Part shown: positions 34,349-42,179 of the stretch, piece by piece
Layout: each line of letters starts with the position of its first letter
Numbering within the stretch: position 1 is the stretch's first letter
Source of the DNA: Streptomyces cacaoi
GTDB lineage: Bacteria; Actinomycetota; Actinomycetes; Streptomycetales; Streptomycetaceae
Direction: 5' to 3'
NCBI RefSeq assembly: GCF_006539165.1
Contig: NZ_BJMM01000006.1
Span: forward strand, 186,001-250,000
DNA: 64,000 bases
The notes under the pieces: model-generated
Told to the model about the DNA's origin: nothing
Database searches by the model: none
The model's input: the letters and a program-made list of their open reading frames with translations, nothing else
Translations under genes and position numbers: made by a program

Positions 34349-34492
34349 GTGGAGACCACGACCGGTACCGAGAGCGCCCCGGAGCCGAGCACGGTGATCG
34401 AACTGCCGGCCAGCTTCCCCGTGCAGGAGGCGACCCTGGGCCGCCAGCCGAACAACGACCCGGACAACAGCTGCGCCATGTGGTTCGAGTGA
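34349..34492 (+). CDS. Lasso peptide precursor (A protein)
   Basis: The 47-residue peptide starts at a GTG after GGAGGAG. The leader ends E-A-T-L, with Thr29 at position -2, the conserved residue before lasso cores. The predicted core is residues 31-47, GRQPNNDPDNSCAMWFE. Gly1 could close on Asp7 or Asp9 to make a 7- or 9-residue macrolactam ring, with Trp15/Phe16 as possible plugs. The leader lacks the common YxxP recognition motif. It is followed by cyclase, RRE, protease and transporter genes on the same strand. Confidence 0.88.
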   Translation: METTTGTESAPEPSTVIELPASFPVQEATLGRQPNNDPDNSCAMWFE

Positions 34493-34563
34493 TCGTCACC
34501 TCGTGACGTCCGGGGAGTCGGCCGAGGCCGGCTCCCCGGGGCATTCCGGCGAAGGGGAGGCTC

Positions 34564-36318
34564 ATGCACGAGGAGTGGATCAGCACAGCCGGCACGGAGG
34601 GCAGCCCGGTGGGTCTGCCCGGCGTGCGGGTGGGGACGGGCTGTCCCGTCCAGACCATCGCGAACCGTCAGGTGCGGATCCTCCTGGCGGGCGACTTCCC
34701 TCTCCCCGGGCCGCAGGCACGCCGGCGTCTGCTCGACGCGGCGACGGCGGGCCGGTGGGAGGAGCTGACTCAACTGCCGGGCTCGTACTGGGTCGCGGCC
34801 CACGACAGCGCAGAACGCCAATTCGTGAGCGGTGACCTGTCCGGCTTCCGCAGCATCTTCTACACCAGCACGGGCCGGGGCACCGCGTGGTCCACCAGCG
34901 CCCGGCACCTGGCAGAAGCGCGCGGCGCCGCGCCCGACCTGCCCTTGCTGGCGGCCCGGATCGCGGCCGGCCCCCAGCACTGGCCCGACCGCACCGCCTG
35001 GGAAGGGGTGCGGGCCGTGCCCGGTGGCTGCGGGCTGCTGCTCCAGCCGTCCGCAGAACCCCGCTTGGTGGACGTCACCGCGCGCAGGCAGGGAGTCCCG
35101 CTCGATGAGGGCGCCCCCGCATTCGCAGGCGCGGTGCAGAGCGCGGTGAACTGGCGCCTGCGCGCCGGGGACGGCACCGCGGGCGCGGATGTCTCCGGCG
35201 GCCTGGACTCCTCTTCGCTGGCCATCCTGGCGTCCCGGACAGGCACGGTCTGCGCCGTGACCTACGCCGACGCCTACACCAGCGACGAAGACCTCACCTA
35301 CGCCCGCAGAACCGCCGAGCACATCGGCGCCCGGCTGCATGTGGGCACGGGCGGGCGAGAAGAGCTGCCGTTCGGGTGGACGCTGCAACAACCGCTGACC
35401 GACCAGCCCGTCGCCGCGGCCCTGACCAACCGGCAGCACCAGCTCTACCTGCGCCCGGCCGCCGGCCTGCCCTTCCACCTCACCGGCAACGGCGGGGACG
35501 TCGTCCTGGACTCGTGTAGTGCTGCGTGGGTCGGCATGGTCCAGTCCGGCCGGCGCCGCGAGGCGCGACGGCAGGTGACCGGCTGGGCGCGAGCCCGTAA
35601 CCGGGCTCCCCGGGACCTGTGGCAGGCCGTCACGCGGGCCGCCGGGTCCAGTCGCGCCGAGGCTCTGAACGAGGCCGCCTGGCGCCTCCGGCGCGGTGTT
35701 GTCGAGTCGAAACGCCCCGGAGTATGGGCGTGGTGTCACCTGGGGCAGTTCGGCACCTGGCTCACCGCCGAGGGCCGCGAGACGGTGGCCGCTCTGCTGG
35801 AAGAAGCCGCGCGATCCCGCCTGCCGGGCCAGAGCGACCGAGCCGACATCGAAGAACAGACCGCGTCCCTGCGGCTGAACGGCGGGGAGATGCGGGACAC
35901 CAGCCCCCTGGCGGCCGAGTGGGGCGTGCGGCAGGTACACCCCTTCCTCGACAACCAGGTCGTACGAGCCGCGTTCGCGATGCCCCCGGCCGAGCGGCAC
36001 GGCATCACGACGTTCAAGCCGCTGCTGGGCCGGGCGCTGCCCGAGCTGCCCGCCTGGCTGACCTCCCGCCACTCCAAGGGCAGCTTCGGCCGCCAGGCCC
36101 TCGCCGGCATGCGCGCCCACCGCACGCCGCTGGCCGATCTCATCCGCTCCAGCGCCCTGACCACCAGCGGCCTGATGGACCCCGACCGTGCGGTGAACGC
36201 CCTCGCGCGCGTCGGCGATGTCCAGGCCGACGCGCTCTACGACCTCCAGCGCCTGGCTATGACCTGCCAATGGCTCGCCCACCACGCCGCCGGGACGCCC
36301 CTGGCGAAGGGGGCATGA
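34564..36318 (+). CDS. Lasso peptide macrolactam synthetase (C protein)
   Basis: This 584-residue asparagine-synthetase-like enzyme has the PP-loop VSGGLDSSS (210-218) that adenylates the core Asp/Glu side chain, and downstream GGEMRDTSPLAAEWGVRQVHPFLDN. The N-terminal glutaminase-like domain lacks the Cys2 nucleophile, as in lasso cyclases. ATG with GGGAGG upstream; its stop overlaps the PqqD-like start by ATGA. It forms the isopeptide between Gly1 and the ring acidic residue, in complex with B1/B2. Confidence 0.92.
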   Translation: MHEEWISTAGTEGSPVGLPGVRVGTGCPVQTIANRQVRILLAGDFPLPGPQARRRLLDAATAGRWEELTQLPGSYWVAAHDSAERQFVSGDLSGFRSIFYTSTGRGTAWSTSARHLAEARGAAPDLPLLAARIAAGPQHWPDRTAWEGVRAVPGGCGLLLQPSAEPRLVDVTARRQGVPLDEGAPAFAGAVQSAVNWRLRAGDGTAGADVSGGLDSSSLAILASRTGTVCAVTYADAYTSDEDLTYARRTAEHIGARLHVGTGGREELPFGWTLQQPLTDQPVAAALTNRQHQLYLRPAAGLPFHLTGNGGDVVLDSCSAAWVGMVQSGRRREARRQVTGWARARNRAPRDLWQAVTRAAGSSRAEALNEAAWRLRRGVVESKRPGVWAWCHLGQFGTWLTAEGRETVAALLEEAARSRLPGQSDRADIEEQTASLRLNGGEMRDTSPLAAEWGVRQVHPFLDNQVVRAAFAMPPAERHGITTFKPLLGRALPELPAWLTSRHSKGSFGRQALAGMRAHRTPLADLIRSSALTTSGLMDPDRAVNALARVGDVQADALYDLQRLAMTCQWLAHHAAGTPLAKGA

Positions 36319-36611
36319 TGCCGGTCCCCTCCACCCACCTGTACTGGGCCCGGTGCCCCGGGGGCATAGCGGTGCTCGACCCGAAAGCGGACCGCTGGTA
36401 CCAGTTCGACGGACGAGGCGCCGTGATCTGGGAAGCCCTTGCTGCCCAGGGCACCACCGACGGCTTGGCCGAAGAATTCGCGCGGCAGGACGGCAGCGAC
36501 ACCGCAGCCGGCCAGCAGGACGCCATCACCGCCTTCATCACGGCGCTGAGCGACACCGGACTGATCTGCGAAGCGCCCCGACGCCGCGGAGGAACGAGGC
36601 GAGCACGGTGA
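36315..36611 (+). CDS. Lasso peptide RRE protein (B1, PqqD-like)
   Basis: The 98-residue protein has the PqqD/RRE winged-helix pattern (GGIAVLDPKADRWYQFDGRGAVIWEAL...LIDTGLI-type end). It binds the precursor leader and presents it to the B2 protease. Its ATG overlaps the cyclase stop (ATGA), with a second ATG one codon in. It overlaps B2 by GTGA. The leader here lacks the usual YxxP motif, so this RRE probably has a shifted specificity. Confidence 0.88.
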   Translation: MMPVPSTHLYWARCPGGIAVLDPKADRWYQFDGRGAVIWEALAAQGTTDGLAEEFARQDGSDTAAGQQDAITAFITALSDTGLICEAPRRRGGTRRAR

Positions 36612-37036
36612 CCCAGATGATTTTCCACCCCGCCCCGGCACGTCTCCGGCACCGCGCACCGGCGAGCATTGCCATCTACGTTGCGCTGGCCGTGCGGCTG
36701 CTACCGGCCCGTTTCCGCACCCGCGTGCGGATGCGGTTGGCAACGTCCACCCGCCGGCTGCCCGCAGCGGCCCCTGACCGGGTCCGTCACCTGTACGAGG
36801 CCGTCATCGCGTGCCAACCGACCTGGTGGCGCGGACAGATCGACTGCAAGGAGCGCTCACTGGCCACCGTGCTGGCGACCGCCCTCACCGGCCGCCGGTG
36901 CCACCTCGTCATGGGCGCGCGGACCCTGCCCGCCTCCTACCACGCCTGGGTCGTCACCACCGACGGCACCCACATCGGAGCCGAAGAAGGCGGCGGCCAG
37001 GACCACCCCTGGACACCCGTCTACATCAGCCCCTGA
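36608..37036 (+). CDS. Lasso peptide leader protease (B2, transglutaminase-like)
   Basis: This 142-residue protein has the lasso B2 transglutaminase-like fold: Cys80 in IDCKERSLAT, His112 in SYHAWV and an Asp near 119. It cleaves the precursor after Leu30, freeing Gly1 for macrolactam formation. The GTG start overlaps the RRE stop by GTGA. The hydrophobic N-terminal helix (IAIYVALAVRLLP) is typical of split B2 proteins. Confidence 0.9.
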   Translation: MTQMIFHPAPARLRHRAPASIAIYVALAVRLLPARFRTRVRMRLATSTRRLPAAAPDRVRHLYEAVIACQPTWWRGQIDCKERSLATVLATALTGRRCHLVMGARTLPASYHAWVVTTDGTHIGAEEGGGQDHPWTPVYISP

Positions 37037-37091
37037 ACCACTCACCCCGCCCACCTTCACTCACAAGAGTGAAGAAAGTTCCGCCCCGTTG

Positions 37092-37143
37092 ACCGGTTTC
37101 GGCTGTGGCCTGCACTTCCGCGCCGACCACAGCCGAAACCGGT
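37092..37143 (+). promoter_or_regulatory. 17-bp perfect stem-loop between lasso B2 and the ABC transporter
   Basis: ACCGGTTTCGGCTGTGG at 37092-37108 and its exact complement at 37127-37143 form a 17-bp stem with an 18-base loop. It lies 55 bases after the B2 stop and 27 before the transporter start. There is no T-run. It could be an attenuator, an RNA-stabilising or processing element, or an operator. Confidence 0.65.
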
Positions 37144-37170
37144 TGAGCCGCACAGCCCGCTTCCCGCCAG

Positions 37171-39051
37171 ATGAGGCGCGTGACCGCGACACACCCCGCA
37201 CCGGCGCCCGGGCCGCCGCCCGAGATGCGCCTCAACGAGAGCACACCCGCCCACATCACCACGCGAGCCATCGCCGCACGACTGCCCGCCACGCTCCACA
37301 GAGCCTGGCTGCTCAGCTGGCGCGCCGACCGCCGCACACTCCTGACCCTCGCCGTGTGCACCCTCGCCTTCGCCGTCCTCACCGCCACCGCCCTGCGCAC
37401 CACCAACACCCTGCTGACCGCGCTGCTCGCCGAGGCCCCCGCAGGAGAGCGCGTACGGCGCGCACTCCCCGCACTCCTCACCGTCGCCTGCGCCGCCTGC
37501 GCCGGATACCTGGCCGACGCCGGCGCCCGCCTCGCCGCCAAGCACCTCGCCCCACAGGTCAACCGCGACGCCGACCTCGCCGTCATCACCGCCTCGGCCA
37601 ACGCCGAACTCGGCGCCTACGAGAACCCGGCCTTCGACGACAAGCGCTTCGCCGCAACCCAGGGCGCCGAGAAGACCCCGGAACTCATCACCGGAGCACA
37701 GAACCTCACCGCCACGCTGGCCCAACTCCTCGCCGGCCTCGCAGTCGTCACCACCCTCAACGCACTGCTGCTGCCCCTGCTCCTCCTGGCTGTCTTCCCC
37801 CGCGTATGGGGCGCCGTGCGCGCCGCACGCCTCGAACACGACGCCGCACACCGCAACCTCGCCGACAGCCGCCTCCGACGCGTCCTGGCCCAGTACACCA
37901 CCGACCGCGGCACCGCAGCCGAGATCCGCTCCGCCACCATGAGCGGATTCCTGCTGACGCAATACCGCATCATCTCCGGCCGCCTGGAAGCCGAACAGAA
38001 GAGCGCAGCACGCCGCGCGGCCCTCGTACAGGGGGCCGGGGACCTCCTGGCCACCCTCGCCGTCGCCGCGGTATGGACCGGCATCGTCTTCCTCGTCGTC
38101 ACCGGCCGCATGCCCGTGGCCGCCGCGGCAACCACCGTGCTGGTCGTGCGCACCGCCAATGCGGCCCTCACCGGCAGTGTCCGTGCTGCCGCCCGCCTGT
38201 TCGCGACCAGCCTCTACCTCACCGACTGGGTCACCTTTCTCGACACCGCCGACACCTGGAGCATGAAGCGGGGCACGAAGAAGGCACCCCCGGCGGGACC
38301 CAAGATCATCACCGCCAGCAATCTCGGCTTCACCTACCCGGGCAAGGACACCCCCGCCCTCGACGGCATCGACCTCAGCATCCACCGCGGCGAACTCATC
38401 GCGCTCGTCGGCGAGAACGGCTCCGGCAAGACGACCCTGGCCAAGCTCCTCACGGGTCTCTACCTGCCCACGACCGGGCAGGTGAACTGGAACAACGAGA
38501 ACCTGGCCACACTCGATCCCGCCACGGTCTGGGCCAACACCGCCGTAGTTCCCCAGGACTACACCCGCTGGCCCCTGGCAGCCCGGGAGAACATCACCCT
38601 GGGACAGCCCCACCCCAGCGGAGACGCAGCCGTCCACCATGCCGCACGCCTCGCCGGCGCCGATACCGTCCTCGACGCACTCCCCGCCGGACTCGACACC
38701 TCCCTGGCCCGCACCTGGTGGGGCGGCCACGACCTCTCCGGCGGCCAATGGCAACGCCTCGCCATCGCCCGCGCGTTCCACCGCGACGCCCCGTTGCTGA
38801 TCCTGGACGAGCCCACTTCAGCCCTCGACGCCCGAGCCGAACAGCACGTCCTGGCCAGGCTCCGGGAACTCGCAGTCGGCAAAACCGCCCTCGTCATCAC
38901 CTACCGGCTCGCCAACACCCGAGCCGCGGACCGGATTCTGGTCCTCGACCACGGCCGCGTCGTACAGACCGGCACGTATGACGAACTCCGCAGCCAGCGA
39001 GGGCTGTTCAAAGAACTCCACGATCTCCAAGAAGCCCCCGTCGCCAGGTAG
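37171..39051 (+). CDS. Lasso peptide ABC exporter (D protein), fused permease-ATPase
   Basis: The 626-residue half-transporter has a membrane domain of about six helices (to ~330) and a C-terminal ATPase domain. Walker A is GENGSGKTT, the signature LSGGQWQRLAIARAF and Walker B LLILDEPTSALD. The H-loop, normally His, reads V-I-T-Y-R-L, with Tyr at the switch position. It would export the mature lasso peptide and give self-protection. ATG 37171 or GTG 37180 may be used. It follows a 17-bp stem-loop in the same operon. Confidence 0.9.
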   Translation: MRRVTATHPAPAPGPPPEMRLNESTPAHITTRAIAARLPATLHRAWLLSWRADRRTLLTLAVCTLAFAVLTATALRTTNTLLTALLAEAPAGERVRRALPALLTVACAACAGYLADAGARLAAKHLAPQVNRDADLAVITASANAELGAYENPAFDDKRFAATQGAEKTPELITGAQNLTATLAQLLAGLAVVTTLNALLLPLLLLAVFPRVWGAVRAARLEHDAAHRNLADSRLRRVLAQYTTDRGTAAEIRSATMSGFLLTQYRIISGRLEAEQKSAARRAALVQGAGDLLATLAVAAVWTGIVFLVVTGRMPVAAAATTVLVVRTANAALTGSVRAAARLFATSLYLTDWVTFLDTADTWSMKRGTKKAPPAGPKIITASNLGFTYPGKDTPALDGIDLSIHRGELIALVGENGSGKTTLAKLLTGLYLPTTGQVNWNNENLATLDPATVWANTAVVPQDYTRWPLAARENITLGQPHPSGDAAVHHAARLAGADTVLDALPAGLDTSLARTWWGGHDLSGGQWQRLAIARAFHRDAPLLILDEPTSALDARAEQHVLARLRELAVGKTALVITYRLANTRAADRILVLDHGRVVQTGTYDELRSQRGLFKELHDLQEAPVAR

Positions 39052-39414
39052 CGCCCGTCTCGGCCTTCGGCGACGTATACCCATCGCGTTCTGCCGGTCA
39101 GCAGCATGGCCGCACCGGTAGCCGGTCCCCGCCACGCTGAGGGGCTGCGCAGCGCGCTGCGCCGGCAACGAGGTCAAGGCTGACGGCGCGTGGCGAGGGC
39201 CCCGAACGTCGAACGGTCCCGCCCGGCGATGCCGGTGCGGTACTGGCGACATCGGGTGTACTGCATCGGTCCCCGGGACGACGTCATGTTCAACCGTTCG
39301 GGCAGAGGCCGACGTTGGCGGCGTTCACGGGGGCGTCGGCGAAGATGTTGTTCATGCTGCGGGCCAAGTGGACCGCGCGCACCGGGGCGAACCCCGGGAC
39401 CGCCAGAGGGCGAG
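39052..39414. other. Gene-free region after the lasso operon, with 16-bp palindrome
   Basis: No convincing gene is seen here. GCGCAGCGCGCTGCGC at 39147-39162 is a perfect 16-base palindrome about 95 bases after the exporter stop, which may act in termination. The TetR gene that ends at 39415 reads from the other side, so the region separates convergent units. Confidence 0.45.
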
Positions 39415-40212
39415 CTACCGGCCGTCGGTGGGGAGTTCGGCGGGGCCGTTGGTGATCAGGGAGCGGAAGCCGGTCAACAGTGCGTGGAGGCCGACCTCGA
39501 ACTCGTCGTCGCTGCTCACCTCCGCGAGGGTGTCGGCGTGCTGGACGAGCAGGGGGAAGGTCGCTGTGTCCCGGGAGCGGTACAGCAGGCGTCGGTGACG
39601 GATCTCTTCGGGGTCCGACATGTCCAGGCCGAGGTTGAGGTGCACCGAGCCGATGACGAAGGTGGCCAGCGAGGATGCGGCGGCGGACGCGAGCCGGGGG
39701 CTGAGGCCGGCGCCGATGAGCAGTTCGAGGGAGTACTGCACCCCGGCCAGCGAGTTGGGACCGAGCCGCTCGGTCCCGCGAAGGAGCGAGGCCACGCCGG
39801 GGTGCCGCAGCAGATGCTCGCGGAACCTGCGTGCGGACCACGCCGCCTTCTCGGCCCAGTCCAGATCGTCGGGCGGGGTCGAGCTCGCCGGGCCGATCGC
39901 CCGGTCGATGAGCAGGGTCACCAGTTCCTCACGGTTGCGCACGTGGCGGTAGAGGGACGCCTGTGTGCAGCCGAGCGCGTCGGCGATGTTGCGCATCGTC
40001 AGCGCGGCTGCGCCACGTGTGTCGAGCAGGGTCATGGCCGCGTCGAGGACGGCATCGAGCGTCAGTGCTCTGCGCCGCCGCTGCCGGGCGGGTTCGCTCT
40101 CCCGGGCAAGCCACCAGGCCGCCGTGCCCGGCCTCGGTTCGGTCTGCCGGGTCTTCGCCGGGTCCGTCGGCGGCAGTTCGCCTGCTGTGGTTGTCGTCTT
40201 CGGTTCATGCAC
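39415..40212 (-). CDS. TetR family regulator
   Basis: The 265-residue protein has a Pro/Thr-rich N-terminal arm, then a TetR HTH (TLDAVLDAAMTLLDTRGAAALTMRNIADALGCTQASLYRHVRNREELV) and a TetR-type C-terminal domain. The GTG at 40212 is chosen; an in-frame ATG at 40254 lies within the operator region and is less likely. It is divergent from a zinc alcohol dehydrogenase, and a three-part palindromic region between them is the probable binding site. Confidence 0.85.
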   Translation of the reverse strand: MHEPKTTTTAGELPPTDPAKTRQTEPRPGTAAWWLARESEPARQRRRRALTLDAVLDAAMTLLDTRGAAALTMRNIADALGCTQASLYRHVRNREELVTLLIDRAIGPASSTPPDDLDWAEKAAWSARRFREHLLRHPGVASLLRGTERLGPNSLAGVQYSLELLIGAGLSPRLASAAASSLATFVIGSVHLNLGLDMSDPEEIRHRRLLYRSRDTATFPLLVQHADTLAEVSSDDEFEVGLHALLTGFRSLITNGPAELPTDGR

Positions 40213-40227
40213 CCGACAAGGATAGGC

Positions 40228-40276
40228 GTTATGTGAACACCACTCGCTTAGCATAAGCTAACGGCGTTCGCATAAC
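40228..40276. promoter_or_regulatory. TetR/ADH divergent operator with nested palindromes
   Basis: GTTATGTGAAC at 40228-40238 pairs with GTTCGCATAAC at 40266-40276 (one mismatch). Between them TTAGC-ATAA-GCTAA (40248-40261) is a second inverted repeat. The AT-rich 49-base block lies between the TetR start and the dehydrogenase start, so it likely controls both. Confidence 0.6.
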
Positions 40277-40294
40277 AGAAGTCGAAGGGTCACC

Positions 40295-41227
40295 ATGCGC
40301 GCAGTACGCAACACCGATCAGGGCATCCTCGTGGTCGAGGCCGACGAACCGGGAGCGCCCGGGGTGCGCCTCACCGTTGCTTCGGCGGGCATCTGCGGGA
40401 CCGATGTGAACTTCGCGCGCGGTGGCGTCCAGGGCTACACCTACGGTCACGAGTTCGCCGGCATCGCGGCGGACGGCCGGTGCTACGCCGTCGAGCCCAC
40501 GGTCTACTGCGGAGACTGCGACGAATGCCGGGCCGGCCACGTCCAGCGGTGCACCGCCCCGGAGCACGGCACGCTCGGGGTGTTCCGGGACGGCGGCATG
40601 TGCGATGCCGTGACGGTTCCCGAGAACATGCTCGTCCCGCTTCCGGACGGCCTGGACGTACGCGACGCCTGCCTCGTGGAGCCGGCGTCGGTGGCCTGGC
40701 ACGGTGTCCGCAGCGCGGCGCTCACGCCGGGGGAGCGGGTGGCAGTCGTCGGCGGCGGCAGCATCGGGCTGCTGGCCGCGGCCGCGATCCGGCAGCGCGG
40801 CTTCGACATCGATATCGAGGTGCGCCACAAGCACCAGAGGATCGCGGCGGATCGTCTCGAAGTCGGTGCGGCCGAAGGCACCTACGACGTCGTGATCGAC
40901 GCCGCGGGCAGCGAGTCCGGTCTCGCCCGGTGCGCCGAGCTCGCCCGCCGCGGGGGGCGCGTCGTGCTGCTGGGCGTGTACCAGCACACCATCCCCATCC
41001 AAGGCGTCGTCAGCCTGGTCAAGGAACTCACCTACGTCCACTCCATCGCCTACAGCCGACACGACGGCATCCGCGACACCGAACAGGCCGCGGCGCTGCT
41101 CGCCGGCAACCCCACCATCGCGCAGGCCGTGATCACACACCGCTTCCCCCTCGACGAAGCCGCGGAGGCGTTCCGCGTGGCCGGTGACCGGGCCTCCGGA
41201 GCGATCAAGGTCGTCCTTCACCCCTGA
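40295..41227 (+). CDS. Zinc-dependent alcohol dehydrogenase (MDR family)
   Basis: This 310-residue medium-chain dehydrogenase has catalytic-zinc motifs GICGTD and YGHEFAG, the structural-zinc loop CGDCDECRAGHVQRC, and a Rossmann segment VAVVGGGSIGLL. It oxidises alcohols or sugars with NAD(P); the substrate is unknown. It is slightly shorter than most family members, with a trimmed N-terminus. ATG with GAAGGG upstream. It is divergent from, and probably repressed by, the TetR protein. Confidence 0.88.
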   Translation: MRAVRNTDQGILVVEADEPGAPGVRLTVASAGICGTDVNFARGGVQGYTYGHEFAGIAADGRCYAVEPTVYCGDCDECRAGHVQRCTAPEHGTLGVFRDGGMCDAVTVPENMLVPLPDGLDVRDACLVEPASVAWHGVRSAALTPGERVAVVGGGSIGLLAAAAIRQRGFDIDIEVRHKHQRIAADRLEVGAAEGTYDVVIDAAGSESGLARCAELARRGGRVVLLGVYQHTIPIQGVVSLVKELTYVHSIAYSRHDGIRDTEQAAALLAGNPTIAQAVITHRFPLDEAAEAFRVAGDRASGAIKVVLHP

Positions 41228-41371
41228 CGGCGGTCCGCTCGGAACGCACGCCCTCCCTGGGGCGGACCGACTGGCCACGAAGCTGATCCTCATCGAACCG
41301 TTCCTCCTGCCGATCCGCGGCGTCGTCGAGGCCGGGGACGCGCTTATCGGAGAGGAGAGGAAGAGCGAACG

Positions 41372-41590
41372 TGGTGGCGCACGGACCTGGACCCGAAGAT
41401 CCAGGCCGTGCACCCGACACCGGCCGGGCACGCCGCCCTCGCGGCGGCCTGGCTGAGCCTGGTCGCCAGATCGGGCCGCCATGAGGTGCGGCGCGCCCTG
41501 CGGGCCCGTGCGCGCGTGGCGCCGCAGTGGGAACTTCCGCACCTTCTGCTGCCCCGGTCGGTGCCGAAGCTCCTCGCCCGGTGGCAGTGG
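41372..41590 (+). pseudogene. C-terminal remnant of an SGNH/GDSL hydrolase
   Basis: The frame reads WWRTDLDPKIQAVHPTPAG and then HAALAAAWLSLVAR, resembling the C-terminal catalytic Asp-x-x-His block of SGNH hydrolases (normally DxxHPxxxGHxxLA). No upstream part of such an enzyme is present and there is no ribosome site. It is probably a decayed fragment. The rest of 41228-41594 shows no gene. Confidence 0.45.
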
Positions 41591-41594
41591 CCGG

Positions 41595-42179
41595 TCAGAA
41601 CCAGGAGTCGGGCTCGGTCCGCAGGTCGGGGTGCGGCAGCCACGGGTCGGGCTGTTCCGCCGTGGTGGTGTAGTGGCCGCGGTGGAACAGCAGTGGTGAC
41701 GTGGCCGCGCCGGCTGCGAGGCCGTCCACCCGGCCCACCACGACATGGTGGTCGCCCGCCTCGTGCACCGTCTCGACCGTGCAGTCCAGCCACGCCAGGG
41801 CATGAGCCAGGAGCGGTGCGCCGTTCGGCGAAGGCGCCCAGTCCAAGGCGGCGAACTTCTCCCTGCCCGGTCGTCCGAACACCGAGCTGATCTCGCGCTG
41901 TTCCGCGGACAGGACGTTCACCCCGAAGTGCCCGGCCTGTGCGATCACCGGCCAGCTGCGCGAGGTCCGGGTCGGGCAGAACAGGACCAGCGGCGGATCC
42001 AGCGACAGGGAGGAGAAGGACTGGCAGGCGAAGCCGACCGGTTGCCCTCCTGCCTGCGCGGTGATGACGACGACTCCGGTGCAGAACTCGCCCAGGACCC
42101 GGCGGAACCGGGACGCGTCCACCGGCCCGGCCGTCAACTGCCCGTCCCGGGGAAGGGCGACGGGTGCGCCCGGCGTCAC
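41595..42179 (-). CDS. Flavin reductase (HsaB/HpaC-like)
   Basis: This 194-residue split-barrel flavin reductase has FRRVLGEFCTGVVVITA, CQSFSSLSLDPPLVLFC and HFGVNVLSAEQREI. It uses NAD(P)H to supply reduced flavin to a partner monooxygenase. Its GTG overlaps the stop of the acyl-CoA dehydrogenase-like oxygenase by GTGA, making the two a two-component monooxygenase, as with HsaA/HsaB. Confidence 0.9.
   Translation of the reverse strand: MTPGAPVALPRDGQLTAGPVDASRFRRVLGEFCTGVVVITAQAGGQPVGFACQSFSSLSLDPPLVLFCPTRTSRSWPVIAQAGHFGVNVLSAEQREISSVFGRPGREKFAALDWAPSPNGAPLLAHALAWLDCTVETVHEAGDHHVVVGRVDGLAAGAATSPLLFHRGHYTTTAEQPDPWLPHPDLRTEPDSWF

Noticed and set aside
33691..36285. An 864-codon minus-strand frame across the lasso cyclase
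   Set aside because: Only the last 124 codons (from 34065) look real, as the regulator HTH; the rest is antisense to the lasso cyclase.
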